A DNA stretch of 64,000 nt from NCBI GenBank assembly GCA_019232625.1, contig JAFANP010000048.1:25093-89092 (forward strand), written 5' to 3'. Below the pieces are notes generated by a model. That model was not told the origin of the DNA and did no database searches. It was given only the letters and a program-made list of their open reading frames with translations. Source of the DNA: Alphaproteobacteria bacterium. GTDB lineage: Bacteria > Pseudomonadota > Alphaproteobacteria > Sphingomonadales > Sphingomonadaceae. The translations under genes were made by a program, and so were the position numbers. Shown here one piece after another: positions 7,704 to 15,416 of this stretch (the first letter of the stretch is position 1; every line of letters begins with the position of its first letter).

Positions 7704-9002
7704 TCATTCCGCCGTCTCCGGGTTCGCGGCCTCGGTGACGAACTCCTTCAGGCGGCGCGCCGCCTCGTCCTTCTGCTCGCGCGCGTAGATGCGCTCGGAA
7801 TGCTGCGGAGTGACGATCGGGACGGTGAGGCAGAGGCTCGAGGCGGGAAGCACGTCGCGCCAGTCGGCGATCAGCTTCTTGTAGGCCTTGCCGACGTTCC
7901 TGATGTTTCGGTCGAGATCGTAGAGGCCGAGCGGGTTGACGTTGCCGTTCTGCTCCCTCAGCGCCGTGTCCCAGTCGACCTGGTCGGTCAGCGAATACCA
8001 GGTGAAGCCGACCGTGGGGATGCCGACGTTGCGGATGCGAAGGACGTTCGCCCATTCCTTCCACAGCCAGTGCACCGCCTCCTGGCCGGTCGGCCCCTCG
8101 CGCATGTTGGTCTCCGTATGCATGACGGGCAAGCGGTAGCGGTTGTAATATTGGCGGGTGATCTCGCTATAGCCGAACACCTCGCCCGAGGCTTCGGTAT
8201 GGCCGTCGGCGAAGACGCGATGCTCGTTGGTCGTGTAATAGTCGTTGCCCAGGATACAGTGCTGCTTCAGCCGGTGTTTCAGGAAGAAGTGATATTCCTC
8301 CCGAGTCATGCCGTTATCCATCAAATACTCGTACATCTCCGTATCGATGCGGCGGCCGTAATTGAGGTCGAGCGGCAGGAAGCGCATCGAGTTCAGCACC
8401 TCCGCCGGGCCGATCGCCGCCGGGCTGTCGGCGTGGAAATATTCGGAGCTTTCCGACTGGATGAAGATGGCGTCGGGGCGGCGCTTCAATATCTCGATCA
8501 TGGCGAGCACGTTCGCCTTGACGATGTGCTTGAGCGCCGTGACGAAGCTCCGGTCGTCGGTCGCCTGCTCGTTCCACCAGCCGTAGCGGGCCGAGAAGAC
8601 CGCGCAGATGAACATCTCGTTGACCGGCGTGTAGAGCTGCACCCAGGGGAAGCGCTCGGCGAAGGCGCCGCAATAGGTGGCGAAGAGCTGCGGGAAGTCC
8701 GGGTTCTGGAAGTTGCCGATCCAGTCCGGAACGCCGAAATGGCAGAGATCGACGATCGGCGCGATGTTGCGCCGCTTCAGCTCCGGAAAGGTGAGGTCGG
8801 CGAACTCCCAATCGTAGGTGCGCGGCCCCAGGAAGGCGCGGTGGATGGGCGGCCCGTAGCGCAGGAACTGGATGCCCAGCTCCTCCACGCAGTCGAAGTC
8901 CGTGCGCCAGTGGCGATAGTGGCCGCACACCTCCATCTGGTCGACGCGGGTGCGGCCGTGGTTGATGGTCGGGATGCTGTTCTCGATCCCGGTGGCGAAC
9001 AT
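7704..9002 (-). CDS. GH1-like glycosidase (beta-glucosidase/galactosidase type)
   Basis: A 432-residue (beta/alpha)8-type glycosidase. The candidate acid/base is E129 in YTPVNEM, corresponding to the GH1 TFNEP motif, and the candidate nucleophile is E297 in MHTETNM, corresponding to TENG. HFGVPDWIGNFQNPDFP also follows the GH1 pattern. There is no signal peptide, so it works in the cytoplasm. The reading frame is open up to 9371, but the extra residues are low-complexity Arg/Ala/Ser sequence antisense to the divergent gene, so I chose the ATG at 9002. Between dgoD and the dgoK operon, a role in releasing galactose from an imported disaccharide is plausible; the sugar specificity cannot be read from sequence. 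Confidence 0.78.
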   Translation of the reverse strand: MFATGIENSIPTINHGRTRVDQMEVCGHYRHWRTDFDCVEELGIQFLRYGPPIHRAFLGPRTYDWEFADLTFPELKRRNIAPIVDLCHFGVPDWIGNFQNPDFPQLFATYCGAFAERFPWVQLYTPVNEMFICAVFSARYGWWNEQATDDRSFVTALKHIVKANVLAMIEILKRRPDAIFIQSESSEYFHADSPAAIGPAEVLNSMRFLPLDLNYGRRIDTEMYEYLMDNGMTREEYHFFLKHRLKQHCILGNDYYTTNEHRVFADGHTEASGEVFGYSEITRQYYNRYRLPVMHTETNMREGPTGQEAVHWLWKEWANVLRIRNVGIPTVGFTWYSLTDQVDWDTALREQNGNVNPLGLYDLDRNIRNVGKAYKKLIADWRDVLPASSLCLTVPIVTPQHSERIYAREQKDEAARRLKEFVTEAANPETAE

Positions 9003-9159
9003 GAAGTTGGCGATGATGAGCCTCCTCGACGCTCCGCTGCGCTGGCCACGGGCTAGCGGCTGAGATGCGGCGGTGCCAGCGCGACGACGCCCGGACGAAA
9101 AAAAGATGCGGCGGGCGAAAGGTTGCATGGCGGCGCGGCGCGGCCCTAGTGCCGCGGGC

Positions 9160-10068
9160 ATGAGACCGCTCCTCGCCCTCCTCGCCCTGCCGGCGGCATT
9201 TGGGGTCCCTTCCGACGCCGGCGCGGCGCCCCGGCTGGAGCTCGCCATCACCATGGACGACCTCCCCGCCCATGGCGATCTTCCTGCCGGGGAGACGCGG
9301 CTGTCGGTGGTGCGCAGCCTCCTCGCCGCGTTCAAGGCGGCCGGAGTCCCCGAGGTGTACGGCTTCGTCAACGGCGCCCTGGTCGAGCAGGACCCGGCGC
9401 TGGAGCGGGTGCTCGCCGCCTGGCGCGAGGCCGGCTACCCGCTGGCCAATCACGGCTGGTCGCATGCGAGGCTGGATTCGCTCCCGCTTGGGCAGGAGGA
9501 GGCGGAGGTCGCCCGCAACGAGCCGCTGCTCGCCCGGATGAACGGGACGGCCGACTGGCGGTGGTTCCGCTACCCCTATCTGGCGGAGGGAGACGATCCG
9601 GGGAGGCGCGCGGCGATGCGCTCGATCCTCGCCCGCCGCTCCTATCGCATCGCCCAGGTGACGATGAGCTACTGGGACTATGAATATGACGAGGCCTATC
9701 GCCGCTGCCGGGACAAGGGGGACGAAGGCGGCACCGCCGAGCTGGAGCGGCTCTTCCTCCACTCCGTCGAGCAGGGGATCGAATATTGGCTGAGCCTCTC
9801 GCGCGCCGTCCACGGCCGCGACATGCGCTTCGTGCTGCTCACCCATGTCAGCGCGATCAACGCCCGCATGATGCCGCGGGTGCTCGCTCTCTATCGCCGC
9901 GCCGGCTTCCGCTTCGTGACCCTGGCGCATGCGGAGCGCGACCCGGCCTATGCCGCCGACCTCGATCCGTCGCGCCCCCCTGCCCTCGACCTCGAGCGGG
10001 CGCCGCGCGCGCTCCCGGTCGTGCCGCGCTACGAGCCGGCGGAGAGGCTGGAGGGGCTGTGCCGTTGA
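9160..10068 (+). CDS. Secreted polysaccharide deacetylase family protein
   Basis: A 302-residue NodB-like carbohydrate esterase (CE4) fold. A signal peptide spans about residues 1-23 (MRPLLALLALPAAFG, ending in an Ala-rich AGAA). The metal/catalytic motif is ITMDDLP (D33, D34), a variant of the TFDDGP signature, and the zinc histidines are H98 and H102 in NHGWSHARL; FRYPYL matches motif 3 (RxPY). The start at 9160 is chosen because it gives a clean signal peptide; in-frame upstream starts at 9073 and 9127 add only Arg-rich sequence. It is expected to remove N-acetyl groups from an envelope or external polysaccharide. Upstream of the galactose operon, but with no clear functional link. Confidence 0.8.
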   Translation: MRPLLALLALPAAFGVPSDAGAAPRLELAITMDDLPAHGDLPAGETRLSVVRSLLAAFKAAGVPEVYGFVNGALVEQDPALERVLAAWREAGYPLANHGWSHARLDSLPLGQEEAEVARNEPLLARMNGTADWRWFRYPYLAEGDDPGRRAAMRSILARRSYRIAQVTMSYWDYEYDEAYRRCRDKGDEGGTAELERLFLHSVEQGIEYWLSLSRAVHGRDMRFVLLTHVSAINARMMPRVLALYRRAGFRFVTLAHAERDPAYAADLDPSRPPALDLERAPRALPVVPRYEPAERLEGLCR

Positions 10069-10118
10069 GCGGGACACATTGCCGCTTTCGGCGGTTACGG
10101 GCGCAGCGAGAGGGATAG

Positions 10119-11006
10119 ATGCGCTGGGCTGAAGGCTTCATCGCCGTCGACTGGGGGACCACCAACCGACGTGCCTGGCGGATCGGCGCCGACGGCGCGG
10201 TGGCGGACCGGATGGAGGACGACAAGGGCGTCCTGTCGGTCCCCGCCGGCGGCTTCGGCCACGCCGTCGCCGAGATCGCCGCCCGGCTGGGCGACCGCCC
10301 GATGCTGCTCGCCGGCATGGTCGGCTCCAACCGCGGCTGGCGCGAGGCGCCCTACGTCCCCTGCCCCGCCGGCCTACCCGAGCTGGCGGGCCGGCTGGAA
10401 TGGGTGGAGCTGGGCCGGATCGCGATCGTGCCCGGCGTCTCCCTAGACGCGGGCGACGCGGCGGACGTCATGCGGGGCGAGGAGGTGCAGGTCCTCGGCG
10501 CCTATGCCGAGGGGTTGATCGGCGGCGACGCCACGGTCTGCCATCCCGGCACCCACAACAAGTGGATCCGGCTCGAGGACGGGCGGATCGCAGGCTTCCG
10601 CACGGTGATGACGGGCGAGATGTTCAGCCTGCTCAGCGGCCATTCGATCCTCGCCGACCTCCTCGCCGGCCGGGCCGCTCCCGGGCCGGCCTTCGAGGCG
10701 GGCGTCCGGCGCGGGCTCGAGGGCGCGGAGCTGACCGCCGAGCTCTTCTCGGTGCGGGCGCGGGTCCTGCTCGGCAAGGCGCGCCGGGAGGACGCCCCGT
10801 CCTTTACCAGCGGCCTCCTGATCGGCGCCGATCTGCGCACCGGCCTCGCTCTGGCCGGAGCGGGGCCGGTCTCGGTGATGGGTCGGCCCGACCTCACCGG
10901 GCTGTTCGCCGCCGCCCTTGCCCTTGCCGGCCGGCCGGCGCAGGAGCTCGAGGGCGAGGACGCCTTCCTGTGCGGCGCCCGCCACCTTGCGGAGCTGATT
11001 CAATGA
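10119..11006 (+). CDS. dgoK: 2-dehydro-3-deoxygalactonokinase
   Basis: Phosphorylates 2-keto-3-deoxygalactonate at C6 with ATP. The 295-residue length matches the family, and the N-terminal ASKHA-fold phosphate loop is DWGTTNRRAW (11-20). Further family blocks are MVGSNRGWREAPYV, GEEVQVLGA and CHPGTHNKWI. It is the first gene of an operon whose next two genes overlap in ATGA junctions. GAGAGGGAT lies about six bases ahead of the start. Cytoplasmic. Confidence 0.93.
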   Translation: MRWAEGFIAVDWGTTNRRAWRIGADGAVADRMEDDKGVLSVPAGGFGHAVAEIAARLGDRPMLLAGMVGSNRGWREAPYVPCPAGLPELAGRLEWVELGRIAIVPGVSLDAGDAADVMRGEEVQVLGAYAEGLIGGDATVCHPGTHNKWIRLEDGRIAGFRTVMTGEMFSLLSGHSILADLLAGRAAPGPAFEAGVRRGLEGAELTAELFSVRARVLLGKARREDAPSFTSGLLIGADLRTGLALAGAGPVSVMGRPDLTGLFAAALALAGRPAQELEGEDAFLCGARHLAELIQ

Positions 11007-11632
11007 CCCCTTCCGAGGAACTCGACGCCCGGCTCGCCGAGTGCCCGCTCGTCGCCATCATCCGCGGTGTGACGCCCGACGAGGCGGAGGCGATCGGCGA
11101 GGCGATCTGGAGCGCCGGCATCCGGATCATCGAGGTGCCGCTCAACTCGCCCGATCCGCTGGAGAGCATCCGCCGCCTCGCCGCGAGGCTGGGGGACCGC
11201 GCGCTGGTCGGCGCCGGCACCGTCCTCGCGCCGGAATGCGTCGGCCGCGTGAAGGAGGCCGGCGGTCGGATCATCGTCTCGCCCGACACCTATGCGCCGG
11301 TCGTCGAGGCGGCGGCGGCGGCGGGGCTCGTCTCCAGCCCCGGCTTCTTCACGCCGTCCGAGGCGTTCGAGGCGATCCGCTCCGGCGCGCACGCGCTGAA
11401 GCTGTTCCCCGCCGAGAACGCGTCTCCGCCGACCGTCAAGGCGATGAAGGCGGTGCTGCCCAAGACGGTGCCGCTCCTCGTCGTCGGCGGCGTCAAGCCC
11501 GACGGGATGCGGCCTTGGCTGGACGCCGGGGCCCGGGGCTTCGGGCTCGGCTCGGGCCTCTACGTGCCGGGCCGCTCGCCCGACGAGACGGCGACGCGCG
11601 CCCGCGCCTATGTCGAGGGGCTGAGATCATGA
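11003..11632 (+). CDS. dgoA: 2-dehydro-3-deoxy-6-phosphogalactonate aldolase
   Basis: Class I aldolase (209 residues) splitting KDPGal into pyruvate and glyceraldehyde 3-phosphate. The Schiff-base lysine is K133 in ALKLFPAE and the catalytic glutamate is E44 in IIEVPLNS, a sequence typical of DgoA (Eda proteins have EVTLRT, as at 39615). LVGAGTVL and SPDT are further KDPG-aldolase family blocks. The ATG overlaps the stop of dgoK in ATGA, and its own TGA overlaps the next ATG, so translation is probably coupled through the operon. Confidence 0.93.
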   Translation: MTPSEELDARLAECPLVAIIRGVTPDEAEAIGEAIWSAGIRIIEVPLNSPDPLESIRRLAARLGDRALVGAGTVLAPECVGRVKEAGGRIIVSPDTYAPVVEAAAAAGLVSSPGFFTPSEAFEAIRSGAHALKLFPAENASPPTVKAMKAVLPKTVPLLVVGGVKPDGMRPWLDAGARGFGLGSGLYVPGRSPDETATRARAYVEGLRS

Positions 11633-12561
11633 GCCTCATACGCGTCGGCATCGTCGGCTACGGCAAGATCGCCCAGGACCAGCACGTCCCCTCCATCGAG
11701 GGCGACCCGCGCTTCGTCCTGGCCGCGACCGTCAGCCGCGGCGGCAACGGCCATCCCGGAATCCCCTGCTTCCCGAGCCACACCGCCATGCTCGAAGGCG
11801 CCGAGCTCGACGCCGTCGCCATCTGCACGCCCCCGTCCGTCCGCTACGACATCGCCCGCGACTGCCTCCTGGCCGGCAAGCACGCCCTCCTGGAGAAGCC
11901 GCCCGGAATCTCGCTCGGAGAGGTCGAGGCGCTGGCGCGGCTCGCCGAGACGCGGAAGCTCAGCCTCTTCACCACTTGGCATGCGCAGCACAATGCCGCC
12001 GTTCCCGCCGCGGCCGCGCTTCTGGCGGACAGGACCATCGCCTCGATGCGGATCACCTGGCGGGAGGACGTGCGCAAATGGCATCCGGGCCAGCAATGGA
12101 TCTGGGAACCGGGCGGGTTCGGCGTGTTCGATCCCGGCATCAACGCCCTGTCGATCGCCACCCGGATCGTTCCCGCCACCCTGTTCGTGAGGGACGCGCA
12201 ACTGTTCTTCCCCGCCAACCGCCAGGCGCCGATCGCGGCGCGCCTGCGCCTCGCCAGCCCCGCCTCGAAAGGCGCGATCGAGGCGGAGTTCGACTGGCGC
12301 CACGAAGGCGGCGAGGCCTGGGACATCGAGGTCGAGACCGCCGACGGGGAGCGCATCCGCCTCGCCGAGGGGGGCTCGAAGCTCAGCCGCGGCGGCGCGC
12401 CGGTGGCCGCCTCCGGCCCGGGCGAATATCCCTCGATCTACGCCGCCTTCGCCGCCCTCGTCGACGCGAAGGGCTCCCACGTCGACCTGGCTCCGCTCCG
12501 GCTGACGGCCGAGGCCTTCATGCTCGGCCGCCGCACTCAGGTGGAGCCGTTCGAGGGCTGA
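11629..12561 (+). CDS. gal: D-galactose 1-dehydrogenase (Gfo/Idh/MocA family)
   Basis: NAD(P)-dependent oxidoreductase of 310 residues that oxidises D-galactose to D-galactonolactone. The Rossmann motif is GIVGYGKIAQDQH (7-19) and the Gfo/Idh/MocA signature is E89-K90-P91 (LLEKPPG). WHAQHNAAV and GVFDPGINALS match the galactose dehydrogenase described from Pseudomonas fluorescens. Third gene of the dgoK-dgoA operon, with an ATGA overlap. This context makes galactose the likely substrate; arabinose, also used by the Pseudomonas enzyme, is possible. The lactonase needed after this step was not found in the window. Confidence 0.88.
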   Translation: MSLIRVGIVGYGKIAQDQHVPSIEGDPRFVLAATVSRGGNGHPGIPCFPSHTAMLEGAELDAVAICTPPSVRYDIARDCLLAGKHALLEKPPGISLGEVEALARLAETRKLSLFTTWHAQHNAAVPAAAALLADRTIASMRITWREDVRKWHPGQQWIWEPGGFGVFDPGINALSIATRIVPATLFVRDAQLFFPANRQAPIAARLRLASPASKGAIEAEFDWRHEGGEAWDIEVETADGERIRLAEGGSKLSRGGAPVAASGPGEYPSIYAAFAALVDAKGSHVDLAPLRLTAEAFMLGRRTQVEPFEG

Positions 12562-12569
12562 CCCGTCGT

Positions 12570-13292
12570 TCAGGCCGGCTCCGCCGGAAGCCCCGCCTCC
12601 GCCTTGCGCCACGCCGCCTCGTCGTCGACGTCGATCCACCAGCGCCCCTCTATGTCGAGCGCGCGGGCCGAGCCCTGGTCGGCGAGCCGCTGGACTCCTT
12701 CGGAGAGGGATCCGAGCCCGCCCGCCGCCTGGCTTTCGCGCAGCGCCCGCAGCAGGTCCGGCGTCGCCACGAAGATCCCCGTGTCGATCGCATTATAGCC
12801 TTGGATCGCCTTGCCGATCCGGCGGATCCGGCCGTCCGTCGAGACGTCGAGCTTGGTCGCGTCGTCGAGGTCCAGCTCCGGATTGGCGACGTGATAGTCG
12901 GCCGCGAGGGTGAGCGCCGCCGCCGGCCGGTGCCCCGCCATCGTCGCGGCGAGGATGGCCGGGTCGAACAGGTGGTCGGACATGAGGAGGGCGAAGGCGC
13001 CGTCCAGCCGCTCCGCCGCGGCGAGGACGGAGACCCCGTTGGGCCGCGCCCAATCCGGGTTGCGGACGGCCTCGACGGGCCGGCCGACGCGGCGGGCCAG
13101 GCCCGGAAGCGCCGCCTCCACCCGCTCCGCCTCGTAGCCGGTGACGACGAGGAACTCGGCCGCGCCCGCGGCGCTCGCCAGCCGCAGGACATGTTCGAGC
13201 AGCGGCCGGCCGTTGACCTGCGCCAGCGGCTTCGACGGCGCGACGCCGCGCAGGCGGGTTCCCTGGCCCGCGGCGAGGATCAGGCACCTCAC
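12570..13292 (-). CDS. Sugar-/alditol-phosphate nucleotidyltransferase
   Basis: A 240-residue GT-A-fold nucleotidyltransferase. The signature loop LILAAGQGTRL (4-14) is followed by the conserved SKPLAQVNG segment, and MSDHLFDP provides the metal-binding Asp of the family. Its size and its neighbour, a CDP-alcohol phosphatidyltransferase with which it overlaps in GTGA, suggest a CTP-dependent enzyme that makes a CDP-activated alcohol, as in the archaeal inositol-phosphate cytidylyltransferase fused to a CDP-alcohol transferase. The start is GTG at 13292; an ATG-initiated form is not available. Exact substrate unknown. Confidence 0.78.
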   Translation of the reverse strand: MRCLILAAGQGTRLRGVAPSKPLAQVNGRPLLEHVLRLASAAGAAEFLVVTGYEAERVEAALPGLARRVGRPVEAVRNPDWARPNGVSVLAAAERLDGAFALLMSDHLFDPAILAATMAGHRPAAALTLAADYHVANPELDLDDATKLDVSTDGRIRRIGKAIQGYNAIDTGIFVATPDLLRALRESQAAGGLGSLSEGVQRLADQGSARALDIEGRWWIDVDDEAAWRKAEAGLPAEPA

Positions 13293-14335
13293 CTCAGCGT
13301 CGGCCCGCGTTCCACGGCGAGGCGCGGACCGCCTGCGGCGCCGCGCAGCAGCGGCGGCAGCGCCATCAGGATGAAGATCACCCACAAGGTCGCGAAGCCG
13401 GCCAGGCCGAGCGAGACGAGCCGCGCCTGGCCCGCGAGGATGAGAAGCGCTGAGCCCAGAGCGAAGAAGTCCCGGCTGGTGATCATCACGAAGGTGTCGA
13501 CCAGCAGACGCGGCACGCCGCGCGGCCATTTGATCCGGTAGAAGCGCTTCAGCAGGTCGAAATTGCCCGGCTCGCCGCGCTGGCGCACCAGCCAGACCAT
13601 CAGCGCCAGTCCGGTCAGCCCGGCGAGCACCGACCAGCCTGAGATGAGGGCGGCGTTGGGCTGGCGAAGCTGGGTGAGCGCGACGGTGAGGCCGAGGTAG
13701 AAGAGCAGGTTGGTCGCCATGTCGACGCCGCTGTCGAGGATCGCGCCGCGGGCGCTGCTGCGATAGGTGGCGCGGGCGATCTCGCCGTCGACGCCGTCGA
13801 CGACGGAGGCGAGGTGGAAGAGGATTCCGCCGACCATCAGCCCGATGCGGCCGCCGGCGACGAGGCTCGCGAACATGGCGAGCGCGATGGCGGCGGTGGC
13901 GAGCGTGGCGTGCCACGGGCGGATTCCCGGCCACCGCAGCAGCAGGGACGAGATGGAGCGGGACAGCGGCCGGTTGAGCGCCCGCGAGACGACGCCGTCG
14001 CTGCGCTTGCCGGTGCCTCGGAGCACCCAGCGGCGCGCCGCTGAGGGGCTGGCGAGCGGGATCCGCGACTGGAAAGGCCGCGCCGCGGCCGCCGCCCCGG
14101 GCCCGCCGATCCGTACCGGGATCCCGCTGCAGGCGCGGCGCAGATCGTCGGCGGCGGCGGGGGAGAGCGAAGGCTCGCCGCCGAGCGCGACGGCGATCGA
14201 ACGGGCTCCGGCCGAACGGGCCTCGGCCGCCATATGGGCGACCGCGGCGACCCCCGCGATGCGCCGCTCGGCGTCGCCCGAGTCGGCGAACGACAGCAGG
14301 GCGGTCGCGTCGCCGGACCAGATTTCGCTTTCCAT
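13289..14335 (-). CDS. CDP-alcohol phosphatidyltransferase family protein with N-terminal extension
   Basis: A 348-residue membrane enzyme. Residues 180-205 carry the complete CDP-alcohol phosphotransferase signature: D180, D183, G184, A187, R188, G197, D201 and D205. Hydrophobic helices surround it (about 143-175, 208-250 and 290-335). The first ~110 residues are soluble, have no signal peptide, and were not recognised; their GVAAVAHMAAEARSAGA pattern resembles part of a nucleotidyltransferase fold, so this may be the remnant of a fusion. The downstream nucleotidyltransferase overlaps its stop. It likely transfers a phosphoalcohol from a CDP-linked donor onto a lipid or polyol acceptor. Divergent from a second family member at 14397. 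Confidence 0.82.
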   Translation of the reverse strand: MESEIWSGDATALLSFADSGDAERRIAGVAAVAHMAAEARSAGARSIAVALGGEPSLSPAAADDLRRACSGIPVRIGGPGAAAAARPFQSRIPLASPSAARRWVLRGTGKRSDGVVSRALNRPLSRSISSLLLRWPGIRPWHATLATAAIALAMFASLVAGGRIGLMVGGILFHLASVVDGVDGEIARATYRSSARGAILDSGVDMATNLLFYLGLTVALTQLRQPNAALISGWSVLAGLTGLALMVWLVRQRGEPGNFDLLKRFYRIKWPRGVPRLLVDTFVMITSRDFFALGSALLILAGQARLVSLGLAGFATLWVIFILMALPPLLRGAAGGPRLAVERGPTLR

Positions 14336-14396
14336 CGCCGCGCATTAGAACGAAGGAGCCCCCCAAGACGAGAGGAAATCGGGAGCGGGAACGGAC

Positions 14397-15404
14397 ATGG
14401 CGACGCGCCGGTCGGGCGAGGGGCTGGGCAGCGAGCGGGGAACGGGGGCGGCGCCGAGCGGGTCGCGGCGCCCCGAGCTCGACGACTGGCTCAACGCCCG
14501 CCTCTTCCACCCGGCCGCGCGCCGCCTCGCCGCCGGCCTCGCCGGCACCCCGGTCACGCCCAACATGGTCTCGGTCGGCGGCGGCCTTCTGATCGTCGCG
14601 GCGGGGATCTTCTACACCCGGCTCGCCTGGCCCGCCTCGGTGCTGCTCGGCTTCGCCGCCCATGCGCTCTGGCACGTGCTCGACGGCGCGGACGGCGACC
14701 TCGCCCGCCTGACCGGCAAGGCCTCGCCGGTGGGCGAGATCGTGGACGGGGTCTGCGACTATTTCGGCCACATCGTCGTCTACGTGCTGCTCGCCGCCTT
14801 CCTCGCCGGGCGGATCGGCGGCGGCGCCTGGGCGATCGCCGCCGTCGCCGGCGCCTCGCGGATCCTCCAGTCCAACCATGCCGAGAGCAACCGGCGGACC
14901 TATTTGTGGCGGGTCTACAACATTCCCTGGCTCAAGCAGGTCTACGAGGCGGGCGAGCCGGCGCTGCGGCGCGGCGTCGCGGCGCGTCTGCTCGAGCCGC
15001 TCGCCCGGCTCTACGTCGGCCTGGCGGCGGCCGGGGAGCCGCTCTCCGGCCGGCTCGACCTCATGATCGAGCGCAGCGCGGCCGCCGGCCCCGCGGCGCG
15101 CGAGCAGGCGGCGCGCCTCTGCCGCGAGGAGAGCCGCCTCCCCCTGCGCCTCCAGACCCTGCTCGGCGCCAACGGCCGCACCGTCGCCCTCGGCCTCAGC
15201 ATGGCGGCCGGCTCCCCGCTCTGGTTCTTCCTCCTCGAGGCGACCCTGCTCAACCTCCTCCTCGCTTTCTCGGCAAGCCTCCAGCGCGCCGCCGACCGCC
15301 GCATCCTCGCCAAATGGGGACGCCAAATGGGGACAGTAACTGTTTGTCCGGGAACACGGACAAATGGGGACGGTAACTATTTGTCCGGATACGCGGACAA
15401 ATAG
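14397..15404 (+). CDS. CDP-alcohol phosphatidyltransferase family protein with repeat-derived tail
   Basis: A 335-residue membrane enzyme with the full family signature at D96, D99, G100, A103, R104, G113, D117 and D121 (LDGADGDLARL onward). Membrane helices are visible at about 60-92, 123-150 and 250-290. Unlike its divergent neighbour it has a long soluble segment (about 155-240). Residues ~306-335 are encoded by a palindromic repeat (15311-15416), and the stop codon TAG lies inside the inverted arm; the ancestral C-terminus probably ended near AKWG. The donor and acceptor are unknown. Context (nucleotidyltransferase, two GT4 enzymes, flippase) points to an envelope lipid or phosphoglycan. 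Confidence 0.8.
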   Translation: MATRRSGEGLGSERGTGAAPSGSRRPELDDWLNARLFHPAARRLAAGLAGTPVTPNMVSVGGGLLIVAAGIFYTRLAWPASVLLGFAAHALWHVLDGADGDLARLTGKASPVGEIVDGVCDYFGHIVVYVLLAAFLAGRIGGGAWAIAAVAGASRILQSNHAESNRRTYLWRVYNIPWLKQVYEAGEPALRRGVAARLLEPLARLYVGLAAAGEPLSGRLDLMIERSAAAGPAAREQAARLCREESRLPLRLQTLLGANGRTVALGLSMAAGSPLWFFLLEATLLNLLLAFSASLQRAADRRILAKWGRQMGTVTVCPGTRTNGDGNYLSGYADK

Positions 15405-15416
15405 TTACCGTCCCCC
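15311..15416. repeat. REP-like palindrome array with perfect 22-bp hairpin
   Basis: Successive copies of a unit with core AATGGGGACNGTAACT lie at about 15311-15320 (partial), 15323-15350 and 15358-15387. An inverted copy follows at 15394-15415. The arms 15366-15387 and 15394-15415 are perfect 22-bp complements around a six-base loop (GATACG). Both convergent genes end inside it: TAG at 15402-15404 on the plus strand and TAA on the minus strand starting at 15407. It probably serves as a bidirectional terminator. No REP-associated transposase gene is in the window. Confidence 0.88.

Noticed and set aside
9003..9371. N-terminal extension of the GH1-like protein up to 9371
   Set aside because: The extra ~120 residues are low-complexity, antisense to the deacetylase signal peptide, and unlike any glycosidase N-terminus.
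12570..15326. A 918-codon open frame on the minus strand
   Set aside because: Only its 3' part (12570-13292) is a gene. The rest is antisense or out of frame with the two phosphatidyltransferase genes and consists of Arg/Ala/Gly-rich sequence, a normal effect of very high GC.
15311..15416. An insertion-sequence end or attachment site
   Set aside because: No transposase or integrase frame lies nearby and no target duplication is visible; the structure fits a REP-like palindrome.
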